64,000 nucleotides of DNA, taken from Bradyrhizobium roseum. GTDB taxonomy: Bacteria; Pseudomonadota; Alphaproteobacteria; Rhizobiales; Xanthobacteraceae. The first letter of the stretch is position 1; every line of letters begins with the position of its first letter. The notes beneath the pieces were generated by a model. That model was not told the origin of the DNA, ran no database searches, and worked only from the letters and a program-made list of their open reading frames with translations. Below are positions 35,820 to 43,654 of the stretch, in pieces. A program made the position numbers and the translations under genes. The DNA lies in contig NZ_CP129212.1 of NCBI RefSeq assembly GCF_030413175.1, positions 5,618,450 to 5,682,449 on the forward strand, given 5' to 3'.

Positions 35820-37061
35820 TCAGGATGGGTGCGCAGACAGATAGGGTGAATTTTCAATCGACCAGGATGGCATCGGCTCCATGCGAAAGATCTGCCGCAG
35901 GTGTACCTCATCCGGACCGTCGCCGATCCGCAGCAGGCGTCCCCAGGCCAGCGCCTGATGAATTGGCGTGTCGTCGGAGCCGCCCATCGCGCCGAACACC
36001 TGCATGGCGCGATCGGCGATCCGCTGCAGCATCGCAGGCACCGCCACCTTGATCAGCGAAACGTCGCGCCAGGCGTCCTGATGGCCGGCTTGGTCCAGCC
36101 GCCAGGCGCAACGATAGGCGAGCAGCCGCGCCTGCTCGAGTTCGACGCGGGATTCAGCGATCCAGCGTTGCACGGTGTCGTACTGGATCACGGTGCGGCC
36201 GAAGGCGGAACGCTCCGACGAACGCACCATCATCAGTTCGATCAGGAGTTCGCATAGCCCGATCGAGCGCATGCAGTGATGGATGCGGGCCGGCCCCAGG
36301 CGTATTTGCGCGACCCTGAAGCCTTCGCCCTCGGCGCCGAGCAGATTGGCTCGGGGCACCCGCACATTGTCGAAGGCGAGTTCACCGATCGGCGCAACGT
36401 GGTCCTCGCAACCCATCCAGCGCAGCCGCCGCACCAGGCGGACGCCCGGCGTCTCCATCGGCACGATGATGCAGGAATGGCGGCCGGTGCGGTCCGCCCC
36501 GGCATCCGTCACGCCCATCACGATCAGAAAACTGCATCGCGGGTGCGCCGCACCGGTGATGAACCACTTTCGTCCGTTGATGACGTAGTCGTCGCCGTCG
36601 CGGACCATGCGGGTGGCGATATTGGTGGCGTCGGATGACGCCACGTCCGGCTCGGTCATTCCGAAGGCCGAACGGGTTCTGGCTTCCAGCAGCGGCCGCA
36701 GCCAGCGCGCCTTCTGCTCCGGCGTGGCGCAATTCTGCAGCGCGATCATGTTGGGCACGTCGGGCGCCTGGCAGTTGAAAACTTCAGGGGCCCAGAACAA
36801 ACGGCCCATGATCTCGGCCAGCGGCGCATATTCGAGATTGGAAAGTCTTGTGCCGGGCTCGTCCTCGGCCAGTTCGGGAAGGCCGAGATTCCACAGCCCT
36901 GCCGCCTGCGCCTTGCGCTGCAGGTCACCCATGAAGGGCGGGACCTCCCTGTTGGCCATGTGCACAAGCCAGACGCGATGGCGCGGCAGCACTTCGTGAT
37001 CGAAGAACCCCTGCAACTTCTCCAGCCATGCTTCCGACCGACCGGAAAGATCGAAATCCAT
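35820..37061 (-). CDS. Acyl-CoA dehydrogenase
   Basis: FAD-dependent dehydrogenase (413 aa) that introduces an alpha-beta double bond in an acyl-CoA. Signatures: ARTRSAFGMTEPDVASSDAT near residue 130, the FAD segment INGRKWFITGAAHP, and the C-terminal VFGAMGGSDDTPIHQALAWG. Start 37061 is preceded by GGGGCGGAG; the frame to 37247 would overlap the IclR gene. First gene of the BVMO/sulfatase-like operon and divergent from iclR, so probably under IclR control. Confidence 0.88.
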   Translation of the reverse strand: MDFDLSGRSEAWLEKLQGFFDHEVLPRHRVWLVHMANREVPPFMGDLQRKAQAAGLWNLGLPELAEDEPGTRLSNLEYAPLAEIMGRLFWAPEVFNCQAPDVPNMIALQNCATPEQKARWLRPLLEARTRSAFGMTEPDVASSDATNIATRMVRDGDDYVINGRKWFITGAAHPRCSFLIVMGVTDAGADRTGRHSCIIVPMETPGVRLVRRLRWMGCEDHVAPIGELAFDNVRVPRANLLGAEGEGFRVAQIRLGPARIHHCMRSIGLCELLIELMMVRSSERSAFGRTVIQYDTVQRWIAESRVELEQARLLAYRCAWRLDQAGHQDAWRDVSLIKVAVPAMLQRIADRAMQVFGAMGGSDDTPIHQALAWGRLLRIGDGPDEVHLRQIFRMEPMPSWSIENSPYLSAHPS

Positions 37062-37171
37062 CTCCGCCCCTCTCTCTTCCTTTTTTAAGGAACCTAAGCA
37101 AATGTCGACATGATTTGCAAATTCATTTCGATATATTGACAATATTACTGATTCTGACCAATCATAGCGCC
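37062..37171. promoter_or_regulatory. Divergent promoter region, acyl-CoA dehydrogenase operon / iclR
   Basis: A 110-bp AT-richer gap between divergent starts. It contains a palindrome ATGTCGACAT at about 37101 and the imperfect repeat ATTTGCAAATT at about 37112, either of which could be the IclR operator. No further evidence. Confidence 0.45.
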
Positions 37172-37975
37172 ATGACAACAACCGCCGCCGCCGCCGCCGC
37201 CAAGGCGGACGACCAAGCCGATCCCTCCTTTGCAACCACGCTCGCACACGGGCTCGCCGTGCTGGCGGCCTTCCGCAATCGCAGTGGGTCGCTGTCGAAC
37301 GCCGATCTGGCGCTGCATACGGGCCTGTCGCGGCCGACGGTGTCGCGGCTGACCTACACGCTGGCGCAGCTCGGCTATCTCAAGCGGGACGCCAAAGGCC
37401 GCTTCCAGCTTGGCCTCGGCATCCTCGCCGCCGCCTATCCGGTGCTGTCGGCGCTGAAAGTCCGGCAATTGGCGCGGCCGCTGATGCGAGATTTCGCCGC
37501 CTATACCGGCGGCACCGTCTCCATCGCGATGCCGTTCGGGCTCGACTTTATTTATGTTGAAACGGTGCGGACCACCGACGCCGTGACACATCTGCCGGAT
37601 GTCGGCTTTGCAAGCTCGTTGGCGCCGACCGCGGTCGGTCGCGCACTGCTCTCGCTATTCAACAAGGAAGAGCTCGACGCCTATGTGACCGGTGTGAAGG
37701 CCGAGCGGCCGGACGAAGCCGACTATGTGCAGGCGCGGACGCTGCCCGATGTCGAGCTTTGCAAGGAGCGCGGCTTTGCGATCTCGCTCGGCGAATGGCG
37801 GCGCGAGATTTTTGGCGTTGCCGCCCCGCTGTACCGCACGGCTTCCGGCGAATGCCTTGCCGTCAATTGCGGTATCCCGTCGTTTCGTTTCAACGCCGAA
37901 CAGATCGAGCGCGAATGCGCGCCGCGCATGCTGGGCCTCGCTCGCAGCATCCGTTCGTTGGTCGCCGGCGACTGA
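37172..37975 (+). CDS. IclR-family transcriptional regulator
   Basis: DNA-binding regulator (267 aa). After an alanine run encoded by GCC repeats, a winged HTH (about residues 25-85) reads LSNADLALHTGLSRPTVSRL, followed by the IclR effector domain (about 100-265) with SLAPTAVGRALLS and the C-terminal NCGIPSFRF. The ATG at 37172 is chosen because the HTH begins soon after; an ATG at 37028 would run into the divergent gene. It probably controls the operon across the divergent promoter and possibly the Bug-type gene downstream. Confidence 0.87.
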   Translation: MTTTAAAAAAKADDQADPSFATTLAHGLAVLAAFRNRSGSLSNADLALHTGLSRPTVSRLTYTLAQLGYLKRDAKGRFQLGLGILAAAYPVLSALKVRQLARPLMRDFAAYTGGTVSIAMPFGLDFIYVETVRTTDAVTHLPDVGFASSLAPTAVGRALLSLFNKEELDAYVTGVKAERPDEADYVQARTLPDVELCKERGFAISLGEWRREIFGVAAPLYRTASGECLAVNCGIPSFRFNAEQIERECAPRMLGLARSIRSLVAGD

Positions 37976-38041
37976 ATACCCCCGGAAGAGGGGCAAAAAG
38001 GCGCATCGCTCGACCGGTGCGCACCATATTGGGAGGGAAGA

Positions 38042-39028
38042 ATGAGCCGGATCAAAGCCGTGCTGGGCCTTGCCGTGGGTATCGCATGGGGCGCGGCGAT
38101 GCCGATCGGCACTGCCGCGCACGCGCAGGCCAGTTACCCGAACCGACCGATCCGCATCATTGTCCCCTACCCGGCCGGCGGCATCGTCGACATGGTGGCG
38201 CGCGCCGTGACCGAACAGATCGGCCGCGACTGGAAGCAAACCGTCGTCATCGAGGCGAGGCCGGGCGGCAACAGCAACATCGGTACATCGGCGGTGGCGC
38301 GCAGCGAACCCGACGGCTACACATGGCTGGTGACCGGCCCGGCCGCGTTGGTCAACCCAACGCTCTATAAGGACGCAGGGTGGGACGCGCTGAAGGATCT
38401 CAGATGCGTCGGCCTCGCAGTCTGGAATCAGAGCGTCGCCCTGGTTCACCCCTCGATGCCGGCGACGACGATCAAGGAATTCGTGGAGATCGCCCGCAAG
38501 AAACCGGGCGAACTCAATTTCGGCAATCCCGGCACCGGCTCCTCGATCGACCTGAGCGCGCAAAAACTGTTTCAGGCCGCGGGCATCAGGCTGACCAATG
38601 TCGGCTACAAGGGCCAGCCGCAGGCCCTGATCGACCTGATGACCAACCTGATGCACTTCGAGATCGTCTCGCTCGAACTGGCCCTGCCGCACATCAAGGC
38701 AGGCAACGTGAAGCCGCTCGCCGTCATGACCGACAAGCGCGTCGCCGACCTGCCGGATGTCCCGACGATCGCGGAGGCCGGATTTCCGGAGGCCACCTAC
38801 GTGCCCTGGTACGGCATCTACGTTCAGGCGGGAACGCCGGCAGCCATCGTCGAAAAAATCAACGACGGCATCAACAAGGCGCTGCAGAACCCGGACGTGC
38901 AGCGGCAGCTCGCGGTCGCCAACATTCCGGGCAAGCCGATGCCGCTTGCGGATCTGGCCACGCTGATGAAAGCCGATCACGAGAAGCTGACGAAGGTGAT
39001 CGCGACGTCCGGGATGGCGTTACAGTGA
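38042..39028 (+). CDS. Bug/TctC-family tripartite tricarboxylate-type binding protein
   Basis: Periplasmic receptor (328 aa) of the Bug family. Signal peptide MSRIKAVLGLAVGIAWGAAM cleaved near AHAQ, then the family hallmark YPNRPIRIIVPYPAGGIVDM, and later LVTGPAALVNPTLY and VPWYGIYVQAGTPAAIVEKI. No tctA/tctB permease genes are adjacent, which is common for Bug proteins. It follows iclR by 66 bp on the same strand. Ligand unknown. Confidence 0.88.
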   Translation: MSRIKAVLGLAVGIAWGAAMPIGTAAHAQASYPNRPIRIIVPYPAGGIVDMVARAVTEQIGRDWKQTVVIEARPGGNSNIGTSAVARSEPDGYTWLVTGPAALVNPTLYKDAGWDALKDLRCVGLAVWNQSVALVHPSMPATTIKEFVEIARKKPGELNFGNPGTGSSIDLSAQKLFQAAGIRLTNVGYKGQPQALIDLMTNLMHFEIVSLELALPHIKAGNVKPLAVMTDKRVADLPDVPTIAEAGFPEATYVPWYGIYVQAGTPAAIVEKINDGINKALQNPDVQRQLAVANIPGKPMPLADLATLMKADHEKLTKVIATSGMALQ

Positions 39029-39037
39029 TTTGATTGG

Positions 39038-39162
39038 TCATGGCCGGGCTTGTCCCGGCCATCCACGTTCTTCCAAGTCTCAGCCAAAGGTGTGGATGCC
39101 CGGGCCTTCGCCTCGCCGAAGGGGCTGCGGCCCCGCAGGCGGGTCAAGCCCGGGCATGACGA
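39038..39162. repeat. Composite Bradyrhizobium palindromic repeat
   Basis: Outer half-elements CATGGCCGGGCTTGTCCCGG (39040) and GGTCAAGCCCGGGCATGACG (39142) enclose an inner GTGGATGCCCGGGCCTTCGC and a small hairpin AAGGGGCTGCGGCCCC. It fills the gap between the convergent Bug and NMT1-type binding-protein genes and is the longest of the copies seen here. Confidence 0.78.
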
Positions 39163-39176
39163 GAAGCGAGACTCCG

Positions 39177-40181
39177 TTACTTCTTCACCTTGCTGGCGTC
39201 CATCTTGACGTCCGTATCCAGCATCTTGACCGAAAACGCCGTGTTGACGTCGAACGGCTTTTCCATGCCGAGATAGGTCTGCACCAGTTCGTAGTCCTTC
39301 TTCATCCGTTCGGCGTCGATCCAGCCCAGCGCCTTGGTGGTGGTGAATTCGTCGGTCATCAGGAACTTGATGCGTTCCCACTGGCGCTGCTGGTTCTCCT
39401 TGTCGAGACCGGAGGCCTGGTCGAGCAGTGCCTTGAGGCAGGGCGCGACGTCGGCGACGCAGGCGGCATAGGCTTTCTGGGTGATCTTGACGAACGCCTC
39501 GACCAGCTTCGGGTTCTTCTCCAGATACGCGCCGTTGACGATCAGCGAGTTGCCGTACGGGTTGAGCCCGATATCCTTCCAGTTGACGAAGCCGAGGTCG
39601 GAGCCGAACTCGATCACCTTGAGATCGTGCTCGTTATAAAAATCGCTGATGATATCGACGGTGTGGCTCTTCAGGGCCGCGATCTTGGCGGTCGGTCCGA
39701 CATTAACAAAACTTACGGCGTCGGGCGCGATGCCCGCGGCCTTGGCGAAGGCCGGCCACATCACCCGCGAAGCATCGCCGGGCGGGTTCCCGATCTTGTG
39801 ATTTGGAAAATCTTTTGGCCCGTTCACGCCGTAGCTCTTAAGCCAATAAAACGTCTGGCCGGTATTGGCGTAGATGCTCATCAGCGCCACCGCGTCCGCA
39901 CCCTTGCTCTTGGCCACCAGCATGGTCGCGAGATCGGCGATACCGAACGGCGACCCGCCGGATCCGACCTTCAGCGACGAAACACCGGAACCCTTGCCGA
40001 CCTCGATGGTCAGGTCGATGCCGGCTTTTTCGTACCAGCCCTGCGCCTTGGCATAATAGAAAGGTGAATGGTCCGCCGTCGGCGTCCAGTTGAGGATCAG
40101 GTTGACAGCCTCGGCAGCCCCGCAGGGTGCCACCGGTAGGGCCAGCGCCAACGCCAGTCCCGCAATTCGCAACCCACTCAT
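39177..40181 (-). CDS. ABC transporter substrate-binding protein, NMT1/THI5-like
   Basis: Periplasmic binding protein (334 aa): signal MSGLRIAGLALALALPVAPC ending near GAAEA, then the NMT1/THI5 opening LILNWTPTADHSPFYYAKAQ and GWYEKAGIDLTIEVGKGSG. This family binds thiamine precursors, alkanesulfonates or other small organics. It is divergent from tetR and shares its control region; the cognate permease and ATPase are at 41009 and 44707. A lysine-rich end (DASKVKK) is normal. Ligand unknown. Confidence 0.87.
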   Translation of the reverse strand: MSGLRIAGLALALALPVAPCGAAEAVNLILNWTPTADHSPFYYAKAQGWYEKAGIDLTIEVGKGSGVSSLKVGSGGSPFGIADLATMLVAKSKGADAVALMSIYANTGQTFYWLKSYGVNGPKDFPNHKIGNPPGDASRVMWPAFAKAAGIAPDAVSFVNVGPTAKIAALKSHTVDIISDFYNEHDLKVIEFGSDLGFVNWKDIGLNPYGNSLIVNGAYLEKNPKLVEAFVKITQKAYAACVADVAPCLKALLDQASGLDKENQQRQWERIKFLMTDEFTTTKALGWIDAERMKKDYELVQTYLGMEKPFDVNTAFSVKMLDTDVKMDASKVKK

Positions 40182-40260
40182 GGTAACCTCCTCGTTTGCA
40201 GCCGAGCTTGTCGCCGCGCGCCGGTGACGCTACCAATGCAACTCGGGACTAGACGAGTTG

Positions 40261-40276
40261 TCAACTATTTGGTTGG
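40261..40276. promoter_or_regulatory. TetR operator, copy 1 (imperfect)
   Basis: TCAAC-TATTTG-GTTGG, same arm sequence and 6-nt spacing as the perfect copy at 40927. It lies between the divergent SBP and tetR genes and abuts the tetR ATG at 40279, so binding would give autorepression. Confidence 0.6.
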
Positions 40277-40278
40277 AA

Positions 40279-40926
40279 ATGCCTAAAAAACGATCTGACG
40301 GCAAAAGGCCTCAGCGGCGAGATCCCGTCGCAACCCGCAAGAAGTTGATGACGGCGGCGCGGCGCGAATTCGCCAGCAGCGGCCTTGCCGGAGCGCGGGT
40401 CGACGAGATCGCGGCGCGTGCGGGCGTCAACAAGCAGCTCGTCTATCATTATTTCGGCGACAAGGACGCGCTGTATCTGGCGGTACTGGAATGGGTTTAC
40501 GAGGAAATCCGCGCCCAGGAGCGCAAGCTCAATCTCGAGGGGCTGCCGCCCGAGAAGGCGATCAAGAAGCTGATCGAGAGTTCCTTCGACCATCTCGCCG
40601 CGCATCCCGACTTCATCGTGCTGCTGAACGACGAAAATCGCGGCGGCGCCCGCCATGTGCGCGGCTCCCGCAAGCTGGAGGCGATGCATTCGCCGCTGGT
40701 CAGTCTGGTTTCCACCATCCTCGGCCAGGGCGTCAAGGCAGGCATATTCCGTAAAGGTATCAACCCGGTACACCTCTATATTTCGATTGCAGGCCTCAGC
40801 TACTTCTACTTTTCGAATACGCCCACCCTGTCCGCGATCTTCGGAAAGGACCTGTCGAGCCGGGCCGCCCGGCAGGCCCGCCGCAGGCACGTCGTCGATC
40901 TGGTGATGCATTCGCTGCGGCCTTAA
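40279..40926 (+). CDS. TetR-family transcriptional regulator
   Basis: Repressor (215 aa). The N-terminal HTH covers residues about 20-65: ARREFASSGLAGARVDEIAA, then RAGVNKQLVYHYFGDKDALY. The C-terminal ligand domain resembles the TetR C-terminal family with SSFDHLAAHPDFIVLLNDEN. ATG at 40279 is preferred over 40258, which would place the operator inside the gene. Bracketed by two matching operators, it most likely represses the SBP gene, itself and the rightward operon, being released by a transported substrate or metabolite. Confidence 0.87.
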   Translation: MPKKRSDGKRPQRRDPVATRKKLMTAARREFASSGLAGARVDEIAARAGVNKQLVYHYFGDKDALYLAVLEWVYEEIRAQERKLNLEGLPPEKAIKKLIESSFDHLAAHPDFIVLLNDENRGGARHVRGSRKLEAMHSPLVSLVSTILGQGVKAGIFRKGINPVHLYISIAGLSYFYFSNTPTLSAIFGKDLSSRAARQARRRHVVDLVMHSLRP

Positions 40927-40945
40927 TCAACCAGATGGTTGATTA
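40924..40945. promoter_or_regulatory. TetR operator, copy 2 (perfect palindrome)
   Basis: TAATCAACCA (40924-40933) and TGGTTGATTA (40936-40945) are exact reverse complements with a GA spacer. It starts within the tetR stop codon and precedes the permease operon by about 65 bp, ideal for controlling 41009-45486. Confidence 0.75.
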
Positions 40946-41008
40946 GTGAGGAAGGCCGCGATAGATTGTCGCCACGCAGCCGGGGGGGCTTAGCCAAGGG
41001 AGCGCACG

Positions 41009-41779
41009 GTGTTGAGCGGCGACGGTGGATCGGTACGGTCTTTCGCGATCATCCTGATCGTGCATCTGGCCGTGATCGTGCTCTGGCAGGTGCTCGTCGA
41101 TGCCTTCCAGGTGCCGAAATTCATCCTGCCCTCGCCGCTTGCCACCATCAAGACGCTGGCCTCGCCCAACTATGCGTGGCTGTACAACCTCGCCGTGACG
41201 GCGGTCGAAATCCTCGGCGGGTTCTGCCTTGGCGCGCTGGTCGGTGTCATGCTGGCCGTGTTGTTCACCTGGTCGCCGCTGATCAGCCTGTTGCTGCTGC
41301 CGCTGTTCGTGACGCTTAACATGATTCCGAAGGTCGCGCTCGGGCCGCTGTTCATCGTCTGGTTCTCCTACGGCATCTTCCCGAACATCCTGATCGCGTT
41401 TTCGATCTGCTTCTTCCCGATCCTGCTGACCACGGCACGGGGCTTAAGCGAGGTCGAACCGGATCTGCTCGACCTTGTGAAATCGCTGCGCGGCTCGCGC
41501 TGGACGCTATTCCGGAAAATCCAGCTTCCCGGCGCGCTGCCTTACGTATTTTCCGGCATGAAGGTCGGCGCGATCCTGGCGGTGGCCGGCGCCATCGTCG
41601 GCGAGTTCATCGCCTCCGAGCGCGGGCTCGGCTACCTCATGATCCAGGTGCAGTCCTCGCTCGACACGCCGGCAATGGTGATGGCGGTGGTGCTGCTGAC
41701 ACTGCTCGGCGTGGCACTGTATGGGCTCGTGCTCGGCCTCGAACGGATGTTCGTCGTTCGCGACATCCGGTTGCAATAA
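41009..41779 (+). CDS. ABC transporter permease (SsuC/TauC type)
   Basis: Inner-membrane permease (256 aa) with six spans; EAA loop region KSLRGSRWTLFRKIQLPGAL. It begins at GTG 41009 with AAGGGAG seven bases upstream. As the first gene after operator copy 2, it should work with the SBP at 39177 and the ATPase at 44707. The transporter genes are interrupted by three enzyme genes, implying the operon imports and processes the same compound. Confidence 0.87.
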   Translation: MLSGDGGSVRSFAIILIVHLAVIVLWQVLVDAFQVPKFILPSPLATIKTLASPNYAWLYNLAVTAVEILGGFCLGALVGVMLAVLFTWSPLISLLLLPLFVTLNMIPKVALGPLFIVWFSYGIFPNILIAFSICFFPILLTTARGLSEVEPDLLDLVKSLRGSRWTLFRKIQLPGALPYVFSGMKVGAILAVAGAIVGEFIASERGLGYLMIQVQSSLDTPAMVMAVVLLTLLGVALYGLVLGLERMFVVRDIRLQ

Positions 41780-41794
41780 GAAGACAGGAAAAAC

Positions 41795-42832
41795 ATGCTG
41801 CTGACGCGCGACAACCTGCCCCAGACGATTTCGGACATCGCAGCGCTCGACGACCTGCTGTGCCGCCCGAGCCAGGCGCTGATTGACGATCTCCGCAAGG
41901 TCGACGGCGACATCATGGTCCTGGGCGTCGCCGGCAAGATGGGGCCGACGCTGGCGGGTCTCGCCAAGGCCGCCGCGCCGGAACGCCGCGTCATCGGCGT
42001 CGCCCGCTTCTCGGATCCCGCCGTCGAGGACTGGCTGCAGGCGCGCGGCATCGAGACCATCCATTGCGACTTGCTCGACGAGGACGCCATCAAAGCGCTG
42101 CCGAAGGCGCCGAACGTCGTGTTCATGGCCGGGCGCAAGTTCGGTGCCGAGGGCGACCTGTCGCTGACCTGGGCCATGAATTCGCACGTCCCCGCGCTGG
42201 TCGCGCAGGCTTTTGCCACGTCGCGGATCGTCGCGTTCTCGACCGGCTGTGTCTATCCGTTCGTGCCGGTGGATGGCAAAGGCGCGAAAGAGGACATGGC
42301 GCCCAACCCACCTGGCGAATACGCGCAATCCTGCGTCGGGCGCGAGCGCATGTTCGAGTATTTTTCGAGAAAGCATGCGACGCCCGGACGGCTGTTCCGG
42401 CTCAACTACGCGATCGACATGCGCTACGGCGTGCTGCACGACATCGCCAGCAAGGTGCTGCAGGGCAAGCCGATCGACGTCAGCCTCGGCCATGTCAATT
42501 TCATCTGGCAGGGCGACGCATCCGCGCAGGCGCTGCGCTGCCTGGCGCATTGCGAGACGCCAACCTCGCCGATCAATGTCAGCGGCCACAAGATTCTCGC
42601 CGTGCGCGATCTCGCCGCAAGATTCGGCCAGCGGTTCGGCCGGGCGCCCGAGATCGTCGGCACGGAAGAGCCGACGGCATGGCTCACCGATACCTCGCAG
42701 GCGGTAAAGCTGTTCGGCCTGCCGATCGTCGATACCGAGCAGCTCATCAGCTGGACCGCCGACTGGGTGTCGCGGTCGATGCCGAGCCTTGGCAAGCCCA
42801 CCAAATACGAGGTGCGCGATGGCCGCTACTGA
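41795..42832 (+). CDS. NAD(P)-binding epimerase/dehydratase-like protein, catalytic Lys replaced
   Basis: Extended-SDR-like protein (345 aa). The Rossmann motif is shifted inward, G44-VAGKM-G50, after a 40-residue extension. The catalytic Ser/Thr region FSTGCVYPF (148-156) is present, but the YxxxK motif reads Y176-AQS-C180, so the lysine is cysteine. That makes classical epimerase or reductase chemistry doubtful; it may have a changed mechanism. Located between the permease gene (15-bp gap) and the GNAT gene (14-bp overlap), so co-translated. Confidence 0.8.
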   Translation: MLLTRDNLPQTISDIAALDDLLCRPSQALIDDLRKVDGDIMVLGVAGKMGPTLAGLAKAAAPERRVIGVARFSDPAVEDWLQARGIETIHCDLLDEDAIKALPKAPNVVFMAGRKFGAEGDLSLTWAMNSHVPALVAQAFATSRIVAFSTGCVYPFVPVDGKGAKEDMAPNPPGEYAQSCVGRERMFEYFSRKHATPGRLFRLNYAIDMRYGVLHDIASKVLQGKPIDVSLGHVNFIWQGDASAQALRCLAHCETPTSPINVSGHKILAVRDLAARFGQRFGRAPEIVGTEEPTAWLTDTSQAVKLFGLPIVDTEQLISWTADWVSRSMPSLGKPTKYEVRDGRY

Positions 42833-43643
42833 GCCGGTCGGCATCGTCGGACTCGACGTCGACGACGCGCAGGCCGTAATGATGTTGTCGACCGAAGCGG
42901 GCTGGAACCAGAACGAGGCCGACTGGCGCTTCTTCCTGAGCCGGGGCGCTGTGTTCGGCATGCGCAACGGCGCGCGGCTGGTCGCGACTGCCGCGCTGCT
43001 GCCCTACTCCGCGGGCAATGCCTGGATCAGCATGGTGCTGGTGACCGCGGACTTCCGCCGCCGCGGCATCGCAACCAAGCTGGTCGATGCCTGCCTGAAC
43101 GCGGCGGCAAGGCGGGGTCTCACGACCTGGCTGGACGCAACACCGGACGGTGCCGCCGTGTACGGGCCGCTCGGCTTCGAGCCGACGCTGCAATTGCGAC
43201 GGCTGCGGCTGACGAAGCCGCAAGACACCGGTACAATACCCTCATTATCAGACGGCAACCTCGACGCTTTGGCGGCACGCGATGCCGGCGCCATGGGGTT
43301 TGACCGCAGCACGTTGTTGGCGGAATTTTCCGCGCGCTCGGGCTCGCGCATCGTGTCTGGCGATCGAGCCATGGCGCTCATCCGCGATGGACGCACCGCG
43401 CGTCATATCGGCCCACTGCTGGCCGATCGCGCCGATCAGGCGCTCGCGCTGGTCGATGCCATCGTCCGCTCCGAGACGGGGCCGTGGCTGATCGATGCCG
43501 TCTATTCTCAGGAAGAGTTCCTAAGCGGCCTCGTCGCATTGGGCTGGACTATCGAGCGGCCGTTTCAACGCATGCGCTTTGGCCCGGCAGCCATTTCCCC
43601 CGTGCAACCGCCGTTCGCCGTCGCCGGCCCGGAATTTGGATAG
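42819..43643 (+). CDS. GNAT-family N-acetyltransferase
   Basis: Acetyl-CoA-dependent acyltransferase (274 aa). The GNAT core is at residues about 10-125; acetyl-CoA motif A reads ISMVLVTADFRRRGIATKLV (R-R-x-G-I-A). The last 120 residues form a second domain like those in YitH-type GNATs, with GFDRSTLLAEFSARSGSRIV. ATG at 42819 has GAGGTG upstream and overlaps the preceding gene by 14 bp. Likely acetylates the transported substrate or an intermediate; substrate unknown. Confidence 0.8.
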   Translation: MAATEPVGIVGLDVDDAQAVMMLSTEAGWNQNEADWRFFLSRGAVFGMRNGARLVATAALLPYSAGNAWISMVLVTADFRRRGIATKLVDACLNAAARRGLTTWLDATPDGAAVYGPLGFEPTLQLRRLRLTKPQDTGTIPSLSDGNLDALAARDAGAMGFDRSTLLAEFSARSGSRIVSGDRAMALIRDGRTARHIGPLLADRADQALALVDAIVRSETGPWLIDAVYSQEEFLSGLVALGWTIERPFQRMRFGPAAISPVQPPFAVAGPEFG

Positions 43644-43654
43644 GACGTACCGTC

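Noticed and set aside
37980..37996. Possible terminator after iclR (CCCCC...GGGG)
   Set aside because: Stem is only four to five pairs and is followed by A-rich rather than T-rich sequence on the coding strand.
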